DNA from: an uncultured Succiniclasticum sp. | GTDB lineage: Bacteria > Bacillota > Negativicutes > Acidaminococcales > Acidaminococcaceae | DNA length: 64,000 nucleotides | Assembly: GCA_900544275.1 (NCBI GenBank) | Contig: UQUU01000002.1 | Coordinates: forward strand, 1 to 64,000 | Reading direction: 5' to 3' | In this document: positions 25,117 to 34,751 of the stretch, one piece after another | Position numbering within the stretch: the stretch's first letter is position 1 | Layout: every line of letters starts with the position of its first letter | Program-made: the position numbers and the translations under genes | Notes under the pieces: model-generated | What the model saw: the letters and a program-made list of their open reading frames with translations, nothing else | Told to the model about the DNA's origin: nothing | Databases searched by the model: none

Positions 25117-26103
25117 ATGGCAGGTTTTCCCATTTATCGTCCCCGCCGTCTGCGGGCGACGGAAAATTTACGCAGTATGATCCGTGAGACGAGCCTCAGC
25201 GTAAAAGATTTGATTTTTCCTTTGTTTGTTGTGCCCGGCTCCAATGTAAAAAATGAAATAGAAACCTTAAAAAATAACTATCAATGGTCTGTGGACCGGG
25301 TAATGGAGGCTGTGGATGAAGCCGTGGCCGCCGGCATTCCTGCAGTCCTGCTGTTCGGACTTCCCTCTTACAAAGATGAGGAAGGCAGCAGCGCCTGGGA
25401 TGACAACGAGCCGGTGCAGATGGCCAGCAAAGCCATCAAAGCCAAATATCCGGAACTGGTCGTGATTACCGACGCCTGCTTCTGCGAATATACTACGCAC
25501 GGCCATTGCGGCATTCTGACAGAAGACTGCTGCTCGGTAGATAACGATAAGACACTGCCGAATCTGGCTAAATTGGCAGTAAGTCAGGCTCGCTGCGGCG
25601 CTGACATTATCGCCCCCTCCAATATGATGGACGGTTATGTGACCGTCATGCGCAAAGCCCTGGATGAAGCCGGATATACGCAGGTAGCCATCATGGCTTA
25701 CAGCGCTAAATTCGCTTCCGCTTACTACGGTCCTTTCCGCGCGGCAGCAGATTCCGCTCCCGGAAAAGGCGATCGCAAAGGCTATCAGATGGATCCGGGC
25801 AACACTGATGAGGCCCTGCGGGAAATTGAACTGGATGTAGAAGAAGGCGCTGACATTGTCATGGTCAAACCGGCTTTAGCCTATCAGGACGTGACGCGGC
25901 GCGCCTTTGAAACATTTAACCGTCCGCTTTGCGTTTACAATGTAAGCGGTGAATACGCGATGGTAAAAGCGGCGGCGGAAAAAGGCTGGATCGATGAAAA
26001 ACGTATCGTTATGGAAACCATGCTCAGCTTTAAACGGGCCGGCGCTAAGATGATCATTACATATCATGCGCTGGACGTTGCAAAATGGTTACGGGAAGAA
26101 TAA
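25117..26103 (+). CDS. hemB: Delta-aminolevulinic acid dehydratase (porphobilinogen synthase)
   Basis: Condenses two 5-aminolevulinates to porphobilinogen. 328 residues. Schiff-base lysines lie in MAYSAKFASAYYGPFR and DIVMVKPALAY. A cysteine-rich zinc site is present (DACFCEYTTHGHCG with a further CC about 10 residues later), so it is the zinc-dependent type. It starts 6 bases after the cobA-hemD stop with an AAGGAG site inside the previous gene's end. Confidence 0.97.
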   Translation: MAGFPIYRPRRLRATENLRSMIRETSLSVKDLIFPLFVVPGSNVKNEIETLKNNYQWSVDRVMEAVDEAVAAGIPAVLLFGLPSYKDEEGSSAWDDNEPVQMASKAIKAKYPELVVITDACFCEYTTHGHCGILTEDCCSVDNDKTLPNLAKLAVSQARCGADIIAPSNMMDGYVTVMRKALDEAGYTQVAIMAYSAKFASAYYGPFRAAADSAPGKGDRKGYQMDPGNTDEALREIELDVEEGADIVMVKPALAYQDVTRRAFETFNRPLCVYNVSGEYAMVKAAAEKGWIDEKRIVMETMLSFKRAGAKMIITYHALDVAKWLREE

Positions 26104-26114
26104 GGAGAATGACA

Positions 26115-27416
26115 ATGCTTGCATTAACGAAATCGGCCTCGGTCTTTGCCAAGGCGAAAGAAATCATTCCCGGCGGTGTAAACAGTCCGGTACGTTCTTT
26201 CCGCAGTGTGGGAGGAACCCCGCCTTTTATCACCGGAGGTCGGGGCAGCCGTGTATATGATGCGGACGGCAACAGCTATATTGATTATGTGTTATCCTAT
26301 GGTCCTCTGTTATTAGGTCACACCCACCCTGTAGTGACAGAAGCAGTACAGGACGCAGCGGCTAAAGGTACCAGCTTCGGCGCTCCCACTCCGGCGGAAG
26401 TCACTCTGGCTGAACTGGTCTGCCGTCTGGTTCCCTCTATGGAAATGGTACGCATGGTAAACTCCGGCACGGAAGCCACCATGTCTGCCCTGCGGCTGGC
26501 CCGGGCTTATACCGGACGGGAGTACATTATAAAATTTATCGGTTGCTATCATGGACATAGCGATGCTTTATTGGTGCAGGCCGGTTCCGGTGCGGCTACG
26601 TTTGGTGTGCCGGACAGTCCCGGAGTCACAAAAGGAACGGCGGAAACGACTATTTCAGTTCCTTTCAATGACCTGCCGGCGCTGGAAAAAGTATTTGCCG
26701 AACGAGGCAGTCAAATTGCGGCCGTAATTATGGAACCGACGCCGGGCAATATGGGCCTGGTCTTACCGCACGAAGGGTATCTGGCGGCGGTACGCGCACT
26801 GACGAAAAAGCACGGTGCGCTGCTGATCATCGATGAAGTGATGTCCGGCTTCCGTGCAGCGCAGGGCGGCAGTCAGTCCATCTACCGGATCGATCCGGAT
26901 ATTACCTGTCTGGGCAAGGTTATCGGCGGCGGTCTGCCGGTAGCGGCTTACGGCGGAAAACGGGAGATCATGAATTGGGTATCCCCTGCCGGCCCCATGT
27001 ATCAGGCCGGCACTTTGTCCGGCAATCCTTTGGCTATGGCTGCCGGTATTGCGGCCCTCACCTATATGCAGGAACAGGATGTGTGCGCTACGCTGACGCA
27101 ACGTGCTAAGGCGTTGACGGACGGCTTAAAACAGGCTGCTAAAAAAGCCGGGGTCCCGGTTTGCATCCATCACCTGGGTTCTATGTTCACGGTCTTCTTT
27201 ACGGATAAGGAAGTAGAAAATTATGAGGATGCAGCCGCCTGTGATCAGGATGCGTTCCGCGTTTATTTCCACAGTATGCTGGAACAGGGTATCTATCTTC
27301 CGCCTTCTCAGTTTGAAACGAACTTTATCTCGTTGGCTCACAGCGAAGAGGATTTTGCCGCCACGGTCGCCGCAGCAAAGGTTGCGTTTGCCAAGGTCGC
27401 GGCAGCGAAGAAGTAG
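26115..27416 (+). CDS. hemL: Glutamate-1-semialdehyde 2,1-aminomutase
   Basis: PLP enzyme converting glutamate-1-semialdehyde to 5-aminolevulinate. 433 residues from the ATG at 26115, which has AAGGAG 7 bases upstream; ATGs at 26109 and 26085 are too close to or before this site. Motifs: IPGGVNSPVRSFRSVGG, IDEVMSGFR, and the PLP lysine in LGKVIGGGLPVAAYGG. It is the last gene of the operon and is followed by a terminator. The operon thus supplies every step from glutamyl-tRNA to precorrin-2. Confidence 0.97.
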   Translation: MLALTKSASVFAKAKEIIPGGVNSPVRSFRSVGGTPPFITGGRGSRVYDADGNSYIDYVLSYGPLLLGHTHPVVTEAVQDAAAKGTSFGAPTPAEVTLAELVCRLVPSMEMVRMVNSGTEATMSALRLARAYTGREYIIKFIGCYHGHSDALLVQAGSGAATFGVPDSPGVTKGTAETTISVPFNDLPALEKVFAERGSQIAAVIMEPTPGNMGLVLPHEGYLAAVRALTKKHGALLIIDEVMSGFRAAQGGSQSIYRIDPDITCLGKVIGGGLPVAAYGGKREIMNWVSPAGPMYQAGTLSGNPLAMAAGIAALTYMQEQDVCATLTQRAKALTDGLKQAAKKAGVPVCIHHLGSMFTVFFTDKEVENYEDAAACDQDAFRVYFHSMLEQGIYLPPSQFETNFISLAHSEEDFAATVAAAKVAFAKVAAAKK

Positions 27417-27449
27417 CAGGGCGAACATCTAAATATGCGTAGAAAAATG

Positions 27450-27475
27450 AACCGCCGGCATTGTCGGCGGTTTTA
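27450..27475 (+). terminator. Terminator of the tetrapyrrole operon
   Basis: Arms AACCGCCG (27450-27457) and CGGCGGTT (27465-27472) with a 7-base loop and a T-rich tail, 33 bases after the hemL stop. Confidence 0.85.
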
Positions 27476-27555
27476 GTATGCCCTTTTTGGAGAGAAATTA
27501 TCCGATAAGGAGATTTTACATGTAATGTGTGTAAAGTTTGCAAGTATCTTTATTC

Positions 27556-27694
27556 GTAATCACACACCTACTTTTCCAAAATCTTCGTTGAATTAGCCGA
27601 AATCTGCGGAACTTGCTTGCTGCGCAAGCTTCGTACAGTCCTCGATTTCGTAATTCAATCTCGATTTTTCAAAGTATAATGTGTGAATGATTAC
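27556..27694. repeat. 139-bp imperfect palindrome, MITE-like
   Basis: The ends are near-complementary: GTAATCACACAC at the left and GTGTGAATGATTAC at the right. Inner blocks also pair (TTGAATTA/TAATTCAA and CGAAAT/ATTTCG) around a central GCTTGC/GCAAGC hairpin. No ORF is contained. It could be a non-autonomous mobile element or a family-specific intergenic repeat. Confidence 0.65.
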
Positions 27695-27914
27695 TCATAA
27701 AGATAGCTTGAACAACTTATTTCTCTATGCACAAACTGATTGTTTTGTTGAATTTTTACAAGTATCCATTAAATTAAGTCATCAGTTTATTTTTTTATAT
27801 ACGGTTTTTAAAAGGTCCCAAAGCAGCGATATTGCTTTGCAAGTTTCCTATAACCGCAGACTTCTCTTCAAACTGTTCTTCACTGATACACTCTCACTGC
27901 AAATTTTTTCTACA

Positions 27915-30900
27915 AATTTAGGCCACGCAGTCCTTACGGACTGCGACTCCCAAATTAAATGTGCCATATACATAGCAGCCTATTTCAATCCACGCAGTCC
28001 TTGCGGACTGCGACCGGTATCAATCCCGTGACCTTTTGTTCAAGATAAATTTCAATCCACGCAGTCCTTGCGGACTGCGACCATACCCAATACTATTTTA
28101 CATTTGGTAGATAAAAATTTCAATCCACGCAGTCCTTGCGGACTGCGACTATAATTTGCGAAAGATTTTTTAGCGCCGCCATGTATTTCAATCCACGCAG
28201 CCCTTGCGGACTGCGACACTCCGCCAGATGGGGGTAACGTGTGTGTTTGAAGTATTTCAATCCACGCAGTCCTTGCAGACTGCGACTCAAAGCCATTATC
28301 TGTTGTATCGATGGAAAAAATTTCAATCCACGCAGTCCTTGCGGACTGCGACATTGCCGTTCTTGCGCTTTCATCCGGGGTTTCCTATTTCAATCCACGC
28401 AGTCCTTGCGGACTGCGACTATAGGTGATAGATATTAGAGGGGGTAAGTTGTATTTCAATCCACGCAGTCCTTGCGGACTGCGACGCAAGGGGCTGGATT
28501 TCATACTTGGGTTTTATTCCATTTCAATCCACGCAGTCCTTGCGGACTGCGACTGTTGTAAAACATGTGTATTTGTGCAGTGGATATTATTTCAATCCAC
28601 GCAGTCCTTGCGGACTGCGACAGTATATCTGACGGTACATACACTTTATCTGATATTTCAATCCACGTAGTCCTTGCGGACTGCGACGTAATCACCTGTT
28701 ATAAGGCTATCATAAACAAATATTTCAATCCACGCAGTCCTTGCGGACTGCGACTGCGTCTACTGTTTTCATCTTGCACTCACCATTTTATTTCAATCCA
28801 CGCAGTCCTTGCGGACTGCGACTACGGCGGCGGTTGATACGCAGGATAACCGGTTAATTTCAATCCACGCAGTCCTTGCGGACTGCGACGTCACACCGGA
28901 CCACTGCACTTTATTTACATAGCATTTCAATCCACGCAGTCCTTGCGGACTGCGACTCTTTACGCGGGACGAACGGTGCAATCAAACAAATTTCAATCCA
29001 CGCAGTCCTTGCGGACTGCGACTAAAACCAAGCTGGCCACTTGCATGAGGTCGTTATTTCAATCCACGCAGTCCTTGCGGACTGCGACAATGCAAAAATT
29101 TCTTCATCAGGAGCAAGAGCAAATTTCAATCCACGCAGTCCTTGCGGACTGCGACGTAGTAGCTCATAACACAGACGCAAGCGCACATAATTTCAATCCA
29201 CGCAGTCCTTGCGGACTGCGACCACTCGCAGATTGATTGCATCGTCCAACTGCGTATTTCAATCCACGCAGTCCTTGCGGACTGCGACTCTATATATAGC
29301 ACCATTCCTACACACCCGGCAGATTTCAATCCACGCAGTCCTTGCGGACTGCGACATATTCTTCCCCTTCTTCTATTCTTTGTATAATAGATTTCAATCC
29401 ACGCAGTCCTTGCGGACTGCGACTTCTTACATCTTCGATTTCCGCCCTATATTTGCAATTTCAATCCACGCAGTCCTTGCGGACTGCGACTTAATAATAA
29501 TATCGTCTTTGTCCGACTTGACAAATTTCAATCCACGCAGTCCTTGCGGACTGCGACTTAAACAGTTAAACTTAAAGTACAATGATATTCTTATTTCAAT
29601 CCACGCAGTCCTTGCGGACTGCGACATACGCTGGATCTAACGCTGGAAGACAGAAAAGATTTCAATCCACGCAGTCCTTGCGGACTGCGACGTTTTCTCG
29701 TTACGGCCTCTCGCAGCGTTTTAAATTTCAATCCACGCAGTCCTTGCGGACTGCGACAGACTGCAAACGGTCTTACCAAGCCCCATATCCATATTTCAAT
29801 CCACGCAGTCCTTGCGGACTGCGACGTTGGCTGAACGAAAAAGGGTTACTGGAGAGGGGGAATTTCAATCCACGCAGTCCTTGCGGACTGCGACCAAAAC
29901 ACGAAGCATTGAGATTCAAGCGAGAAAAATTTCAATCCACGCAGTCCTTGCGGACTGCGACAACCTCGGAGAGGGGCAGTAAACCCCCAAAACAGCATTT
30001 CAATCCACGCAGTCCTTGCGGACTGCGACACGCAGACAAGTACCAGTATCCTGCAACGATTGTTATTTCAATCCACGCAGTCCTTGCGGACTGCGACCGG
30101 TCATACGTCCGTGCGATATTACGCTCAGGTAATTTCAATCCACGCAGTCCTTGCGGACTGCGACCTTGTTTGATTTCCGACAGTCCGCCACGCTTGAGAT
30201 TTCAATCCACGCAGTCCTTGCGGACTGCGACCTGTTTTTCCCGCTGTGTAAACCGCGTCCGTTGAATTTCAATCCACGCAGTCCTTGCGGACTGCGACAC
30301 CATACCCCCATTCTTACTCTTAATTTGTTGTTAATTTCAATCCACGCAGTCCTTGCGGACTGCGACTGTGATTATTAAGGCAACAGGTGAAACCCTTTAT
30401 ATTTCAATCCACGCAGTCCTTGCGGACTGCGACCCAATTCACAAGAACCCCTTCCATACGCCTGTGCATTTCAATCCACGCAGTCCTTGCGGACTGCGAC
30501 CTTACCACGCTCCGCGCTGCCCAACATGGTGGAATTTCAATCCACGCAGTCCTTGCGGACTGCGACTGATGTTGCCGTCTGTCTGATTTGAGATATATCA
30601 ATTTCAATCCACGCAGTCCTTGCGGACTGCGACTCAAGATGCTATCAACGCCGCGCAAACGGAACAGATTTCAATCCACGCAGTCCTTGCGGACTGCGAC
30701 AGCAATGCCTTACCGGGATAGGTAAAATCATCATATTTCAATCCACGCAGTCCTTGCGGACTGCGACAATCTCGTATTGTGAGCCTATCAGCGGCCGCAT
30801 AATTTCAATCCACGCAGTCCTTGCGGACTGCGACTACTTACGTATAACAAGCCGGCCCCGCCGAAACCATTTCAATCCACGCAGTCCTTGCGGACTGCGA

Positions 30901-31707
30901 CAGAGCGTCGAAAGATATTTTGACGAGATAAAAAAATTTCAATCCACGCAGTCCTTGCGGACTGCGACGTTTTATTATTATTTTGTAAGTTGTAAACACG
31001 TTTTATTTCAATCCACGCAGTCCTTGCGGACTGCGACATCTTTCCATATCGTTACTCTGCTATGGTAAATATTTCAATCCACGCAGTCCTTGCGGACTGC
31101 GACGGCTATGCTACTGAACTTGCCGAGTTGCAAGGTATTTCAATCCACGCAGTCCTTGCGGACTGCGACTACGAAGCGTACGCATGGTATGGTACAAAGA
31201 AAGCAATTTCAATCCACGCAGTCCTTGCGGACTGCGACTTAGGTGGTGCGGAATGGCGAGGGTTGTCTAATATTTCAATCCACGCAGTCCTTGCGGACTG
31301 CGACGTATTATACCTTGCCATGCAAGCCAACGGAAATATATTTCAATCCACGCAGTCCTTGCGGACTGCGACCGTGGACGAATTAGAGAAGATCATACTC
31401 GAAAAGATTTCAATCCACGCAGTCCTTGCGGACTGCGACCGTCATCTCTGACCATTGATAACAGGTCTTCGGTATTTCAATCCACGCAGTCCTTGCGGAC
31501 TGCGACCGCGCCACGGCATGTCATCTAATAAAACATACCGATTTCAATCCACGCAGTCCTTGCGGACTGCGACAAGACCAGGAACGGAAACTACTGGAAG
31601 AACAACTATTTCAATCCACGCAGTCCTTGCGGACTGCGACAACTATCTGCTTCGGTCTTGTCCTATTCATTGATATTTCAATCCACGCAGTCCTTGCGGA
31701 CTGCGAC
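27915..31707 (-). CRISPR. Type I-C CRISPR array, 57 repeats and 56 spacers
   Basis: The 33-base repeat, in transcribed (minus) orientation, starts GTCGCAGTCC, forms a stem GCAGTCC/GGACTGC with a GCAA loop, and ends GTGGATTGAAAT, a typical I-C repeat. The unit period averages 67 bases, with spacers mostly 33-37. The rightmost repeat (31675-31707) abuts the leader. The leftmost copy (27915-27947) is degenerate in its outer part, and single-base variants occur at 28185, 28254 and 28655, so decay clusters at the old, leader-distal end. No two spacers looked alike by eye. Confidence 0.98.
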
Positions 31708-31911
31708 AGCGGATATTACATAAATTTGTATTTTTTAATAGAATATTTTGTAATACCCAAGTACATTTTATGTGAATTTTAAAATATTCTGCAATGCTTC
31801 AAAATATTCTTCACAATATTTATTCTTAAAACTCCTTATTTTAGGTGCGAACCTCTCATAATTCTTAGAACAGCTTCATATTCGCACCGGTTCACAATAC
31901 TAAAATCACAA
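31708..31911 (-). promoter_or_regulatory. CRISPR leader
   Basis: AT-rich 204 bases between cas2 and the first repeat. AAAATATTCT occurs at 31781-31790 and 31801-31810, 20 bases apart, with an inverted copy at 31740-31749. A perfect 8-base inverted repeat GGTGCGAA/TTCGCACC (31844-31851 and 31881-31888) lies next to the cas2 end. The leader should hold the pre-crRNA promoter and the integration-directing sites. Confidence 0.8.
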
Positions 31912-32202
31912 TTATAACAATAGAATTCCTTCCGGATCATATGATTCTTTTATCCCAAAATGCTCTATTTTCTTACTGTAGTTATTCCCCAAATTATAGA
32001 TTCTTATGCTATCTTCTTCAGAATCATATAAATCCAAAAGTTCATTTTTTAAAAATAGATATTTTGCGTAATCTACCGCACATTCAAATACAGAATTCTG
32101 TACACGTTGGCCATAATTACAACACAGTTTTGCAATTTTATTTAGCCTTCTTCGCCCCGATGCTGAAGTCGTATTAACATCATACGTTATTAAAATTAGC
32201 AT
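31912..32202 (-). CDS. cas2: CRISPR endonuclease Cas2
   Basis: 96 residues. The N-terminus MLILITYDVNTTSASGRRRL carries the conserved aspartate after the first beta strand, and VQNSVFECAVD is the second family block. It forms the adaptation complex with Cas1 as a central dimer. It begins 6 bases after cas1 and is the gene closest to the leader. Confidence 0.96.
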   Translation of the reverse strand: MLILITYDVNTTSASGRRRLNKIAKLCCNYGQRVQNSVFECAVDYAKYLFLKNELLDLYDSEEDSIRIYNLGNNYSKKIEHFGIKESYDPEGILLL

Positions 32203-32208
32203 ATCAAC

Positions 32209-33240
32209 CTACTTCCAAAAGAACGGAGGATATTGACTGAGATCGCCTCTCAGACAGCGTGCCATTAGCATTGCCTGGATATGTGGCACCAATCCCCATG
32301 ACATTTTTTCTTCTAAAAATGGATGCTTTAAAGAATCTTTTTTCTTTTTTTGCCATTCTTCAAAAAAGCGTCTGCGACCACCTTCATTCAATAGTACGGT
32401 GCCGCTTTCCTGCTCATCTAGATCTGTTTTAGCTATAACTCGATTGTTGATTAATGTTAAAACAAAACGATCAGCATAAACTGAACGAAGTTCTTCCATC
32501 ATATCTAACGCCAGAGATTTGCGTCCAGAACGGTCCACATGTAAAAATCCTACATAAGGATCCAACCCAACTCCATGTAATGCCGCCGCACAATCATTAG
32601 CTAGTAATGTGTAAGCAAAGGAAAGCAACGCATTAACATTGTCTATGGGCGGTCTTCGATTTCGCGATTTAAATTTGAAATCGTTTTTGTTTTGTAAAAT
32701 TAATTCATCAAATACCCCGAAATATCCTGTCGCCGCGTTGCCTTCAATACCTCTCAACTCATCCTTGGATTTGGATTCTTTCACTCTTTCCATCTGTTCC
32801 TTTAAATTTTCTACCGTCACACGAAGTCTTGCGGTATCAATTCTGAGCGAATAATCTCTACTGAATTTCAAAAGTAAATACCTCTCATTGTAAAGTTTTC
32901 CATAGATAAACGACTTTGCAAACAAAAGAGAAGTATTGTCATCATCAGCCATCCGATATTGTTCTCTTCTAAGAAGAACATTGCCGCTTGTGTTTTTTAT
33001 TGTACTCGCCAGATATTTTCCGTGTGGAGAAAAAAAAGATAACTGAATATTTTCCTCAGCACATTTACCCATAAGAGCCGGCGAAGCGCCCTTATAAGAA
33101 AAACTGATAATAGTTTCTAATGTATGAAGCGGAATTCTATGCTTTTCATCATGGTTAAGCGTTACCACAACGTTTTCTCCATCCAATGATAAGTAAGAAT
33201 CTTCCGAGGTAACATACAAGGTGTTTAGGAGCTTTCGCAT
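32209..33240 (-). CDS. cas1: CRISPR integrase Cas1 (type I-C)
   Basis: 343 residues. Metal-binding residues are visible: E166 in GIEGNAATGYF, H234 in GFLHVDRSGRKSL, and D246/E249 in LALDMMEELR. Cas1 integrates new spacers at the leader-repeat junction. It starts one base after cas4 ends and is followed closely by cas2. Confidence 0.97.
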   Translation of the reverse strand: MRKLLNTLYVTSEDSYLSLDGENVVVTLNHDEKHRIPLHTLETIISFSYKGASPALMGKCAEENIQLSFFSPHGKYLASTIKNTSGNVLLRREQYRMADDDNTSLLFAKSFIYGKLYNERYLLLKFSRDYSLRIDTARLRVTVENLKEQMERVKESKSKDELRGIEGNAATGYFGVFDELILQNKNDFKFKSRNRRPPIDNVNALLSFAYTLLANDCAAALHGVGLDPYVGFLHVDRSGRKSLALDMMEELRSVYADRFVLTLINNRVIAKTDLDEQESGTVLLNEGGRRRFFEEWQKKKKDSLKHPFLEEKMSWGLVPHIQAMLMARCLRGDLSQYPPFFWK

Positions 33241-33241
33241 A

Positions 33242-33907
33242 TCAGTCCTCCTCTACCATGTGTTCTACAATATATTTTTCAACAGATTTCTTTCCACCTC
33301 CCCGTAAGAGTTCCGGCAAACAAATATCTCTCAAAGAACAACTCTTGCATTTGACAGTACTCCTAACTTTTGGAGTGTATCCTCTTTCATAGTAATTCCA
33401 CATCTCTAAAAAAGCGTTTTTAGTTTCTTCCCGTAACTCATCTGTAATTTTAAATGTTTCACGTCTCCTAGTTTCTCCGTAAAAAATTGCCCCTTCCTTG
33501 ATTTCACATGCTAACATTTCTTCAAGGCAAAGCGCTTGTGCCGCAACTTGCACCCTGTCACAGTTATCAATTTTACTGCGCCCGCGCTTATACTCAACAG
33601 GACGGACACGCCACGTACCTTTGAGTACTGAAAAATTTATACCCTTGTCATCCGGTAGTAATTCAACTGCATCGCATACACCTGTGATACCATATCGTTC
33701 TGATTTTACCTGCAAACCGCGAACAGTAACAATCCCTTTTCTCACGTCTCGTTCCATACAATCATGCACACGATTATGCATGATTCTTCCTTCTGCAGTT
33801 AAACCGTTTTCATCCCATTGATTCTCAACATGAATCAACGCCCACTGCCTCTTGCAGAAAAGAAAATGCTGTACGCCTGATATCATGAGATATTCTTTAA
33901 ATTCCAT
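33242..33907 (-). CDS. cas4: CRISPR nuclease Cas4 (type I-C)
   Basis: 221 residues. RecB-like nuclease motifs: EGRIMHNRVH and VEYKRGRSK. An iron-sulfur cluster is suggested by one N-terminal cysteine (LFCKRQWAL) and the C-terminal group CKSCSLRDIC. Cas4 trims prespacers and selects those with the PAM. It overlaps cas7 by 11 bases. Confidence 0.95.
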   Translation of the reverse strand: MEFKEYLMISGVQHFLFCKRQWALIHVENQWDENGLTAEGRIMHNRVHDCMERDVRKGIVTVRGLQVKSERYGITGVCDAVELLPDDKGINFSVLKGTWRVRPVEYKRGRSKIDNCDRVQVAAQALCLEEMLACEIKEGAIFYGETRRRETFKITDELREETKNAFLEMWNYYERGYTPKVRSTVKCKSCSLRDICLPELLRGGGKKSVEKYIVEHMVEED

Positions 33908-34751
33908 CGATTACCTCAGGTAAAAGCCCGGGTAGTTCTTCCATAGTGATTTCATAATCATCAAATGAGGTCGGCACAAGTACATTATCTTTCAGCTTAG
34001 CATTAACACTACGATGAACTTTTGCTGAAGAATATTGTCCATCTTTACAATTATGTTGCCACCAATAAAGTTTAACGACTTCCATAGAACCGTCTGGTCT
34101 GGCCGAAGACGCATCATTAACAAATAAAGTTCTAAGACACTCTTTTATCGTCTCTGCATCTTCATTGGAAAATCCTGTCTTTTCCGCAAGTTGTACATTG
34201 ATTGCTCCTTTGATTTTATACAATCCAAACTTAACAAAGTGTTTCATTCCCATAGTATCACTACCGCGCTCTTTGCCTTCCTTTTTTTCACCACTGACAC
34301 TTTTAGTAATTTGTTGAGAAACAATTTCCACGGGATTAATACTCGTCGCCTGATGAATAGAAACTGGACCTCTTACACCCACTGAAACACCCGAGCCTTT
34401 CCCTCCACTCGCCCCATATGCAAAAACCTGACCAAAGCTTCGAACATCAAGCCATTTTTCACAGGCCTTTTGTGCATATTCGTCTGCATCTTTAATTTTT
34501 TCAAGGATTTTTGCCCTATCCTTCAAACTTTTTGCACCGTCATCCGATCTGTCATCTGACTGAACGAAAATACGTTTTCCCATATCCTGCATCCTGTTGC
34601 GAATTTTACGCTTGATGCACACATCCGTGATTTCACCATATCCGTTGTAATCCGCACGCGGACGGTTCCCGTTTAACGGATCACCATTGGAATTTGCCTC
34701 TTTCACTGATACAAATGCTACAAAATCAACTTTCTTTTCAAAATTACTCAT
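33897..34751 (-). CDS. cas7: Cascade backbone protein Cas7 (Csd2)
   Basis: 284 residues. The start VDFVAFVSVKEANSNGDPLNGNRPR is the typical Csd2 N-terminal RRM segment, and the middle carries the QATSINPVEIVSQQITKSV strand seen across the family. Several copies coat the crRNA spacer in the I-C effector. It overlaps cas8c by 4 bases and cas4 by 11. Confidence 0.96.
   Translation of the reverse strand: MSNFEKKVDFVAFVSVKEANSNGDPLNGNRPRADYNGYGEITDVCIKRKIRNRMQDMGKRIFVQSDDRSDDGAKSLKDRAKILEKIKDADEYAQKACEKWLDVRSFGQVFAYGASGGKGSGVSVGVRGPVSIHQATSINPVEIVSQQITKSVSGEKKEGKERGSDTMGMKHFVKFGLYKIKGAINVQLAEKTGFSNEDAETIKECLRTLFVNDASSARPDGSMEVVKLYWWQHNCKDGQYSSAKVHRSVNAKLKDNVLVPTSFDDYEITMEELPGLLPEVIDGI

Larger units (their letters stand above)
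27417..27914. other. Intergenic region between hemL and the CRISPR array
   Basis: About 500 bases without a credible gene. It contains the hem operon terminator, a 139-base palindromic element (27556-27694), and about 220 AT-rich bases with nothing recognised. It lies at the leader-distal end of the array. Confidence 0.7.

Noticed and set aside
27687..28031. A 114-codon plus-strand frame before the array
   Set aside because: It runs into the first CRISPR repeats, has no ribosome site, and shows no protein family features.
28052..31673. Many open frames on both strands encoding repeated peptides such as NPRSPCGLR, QSARTAWIE and HAVLADCD
   Set aside because: They are translations of the CRISPR repeat in different frames; not genes.
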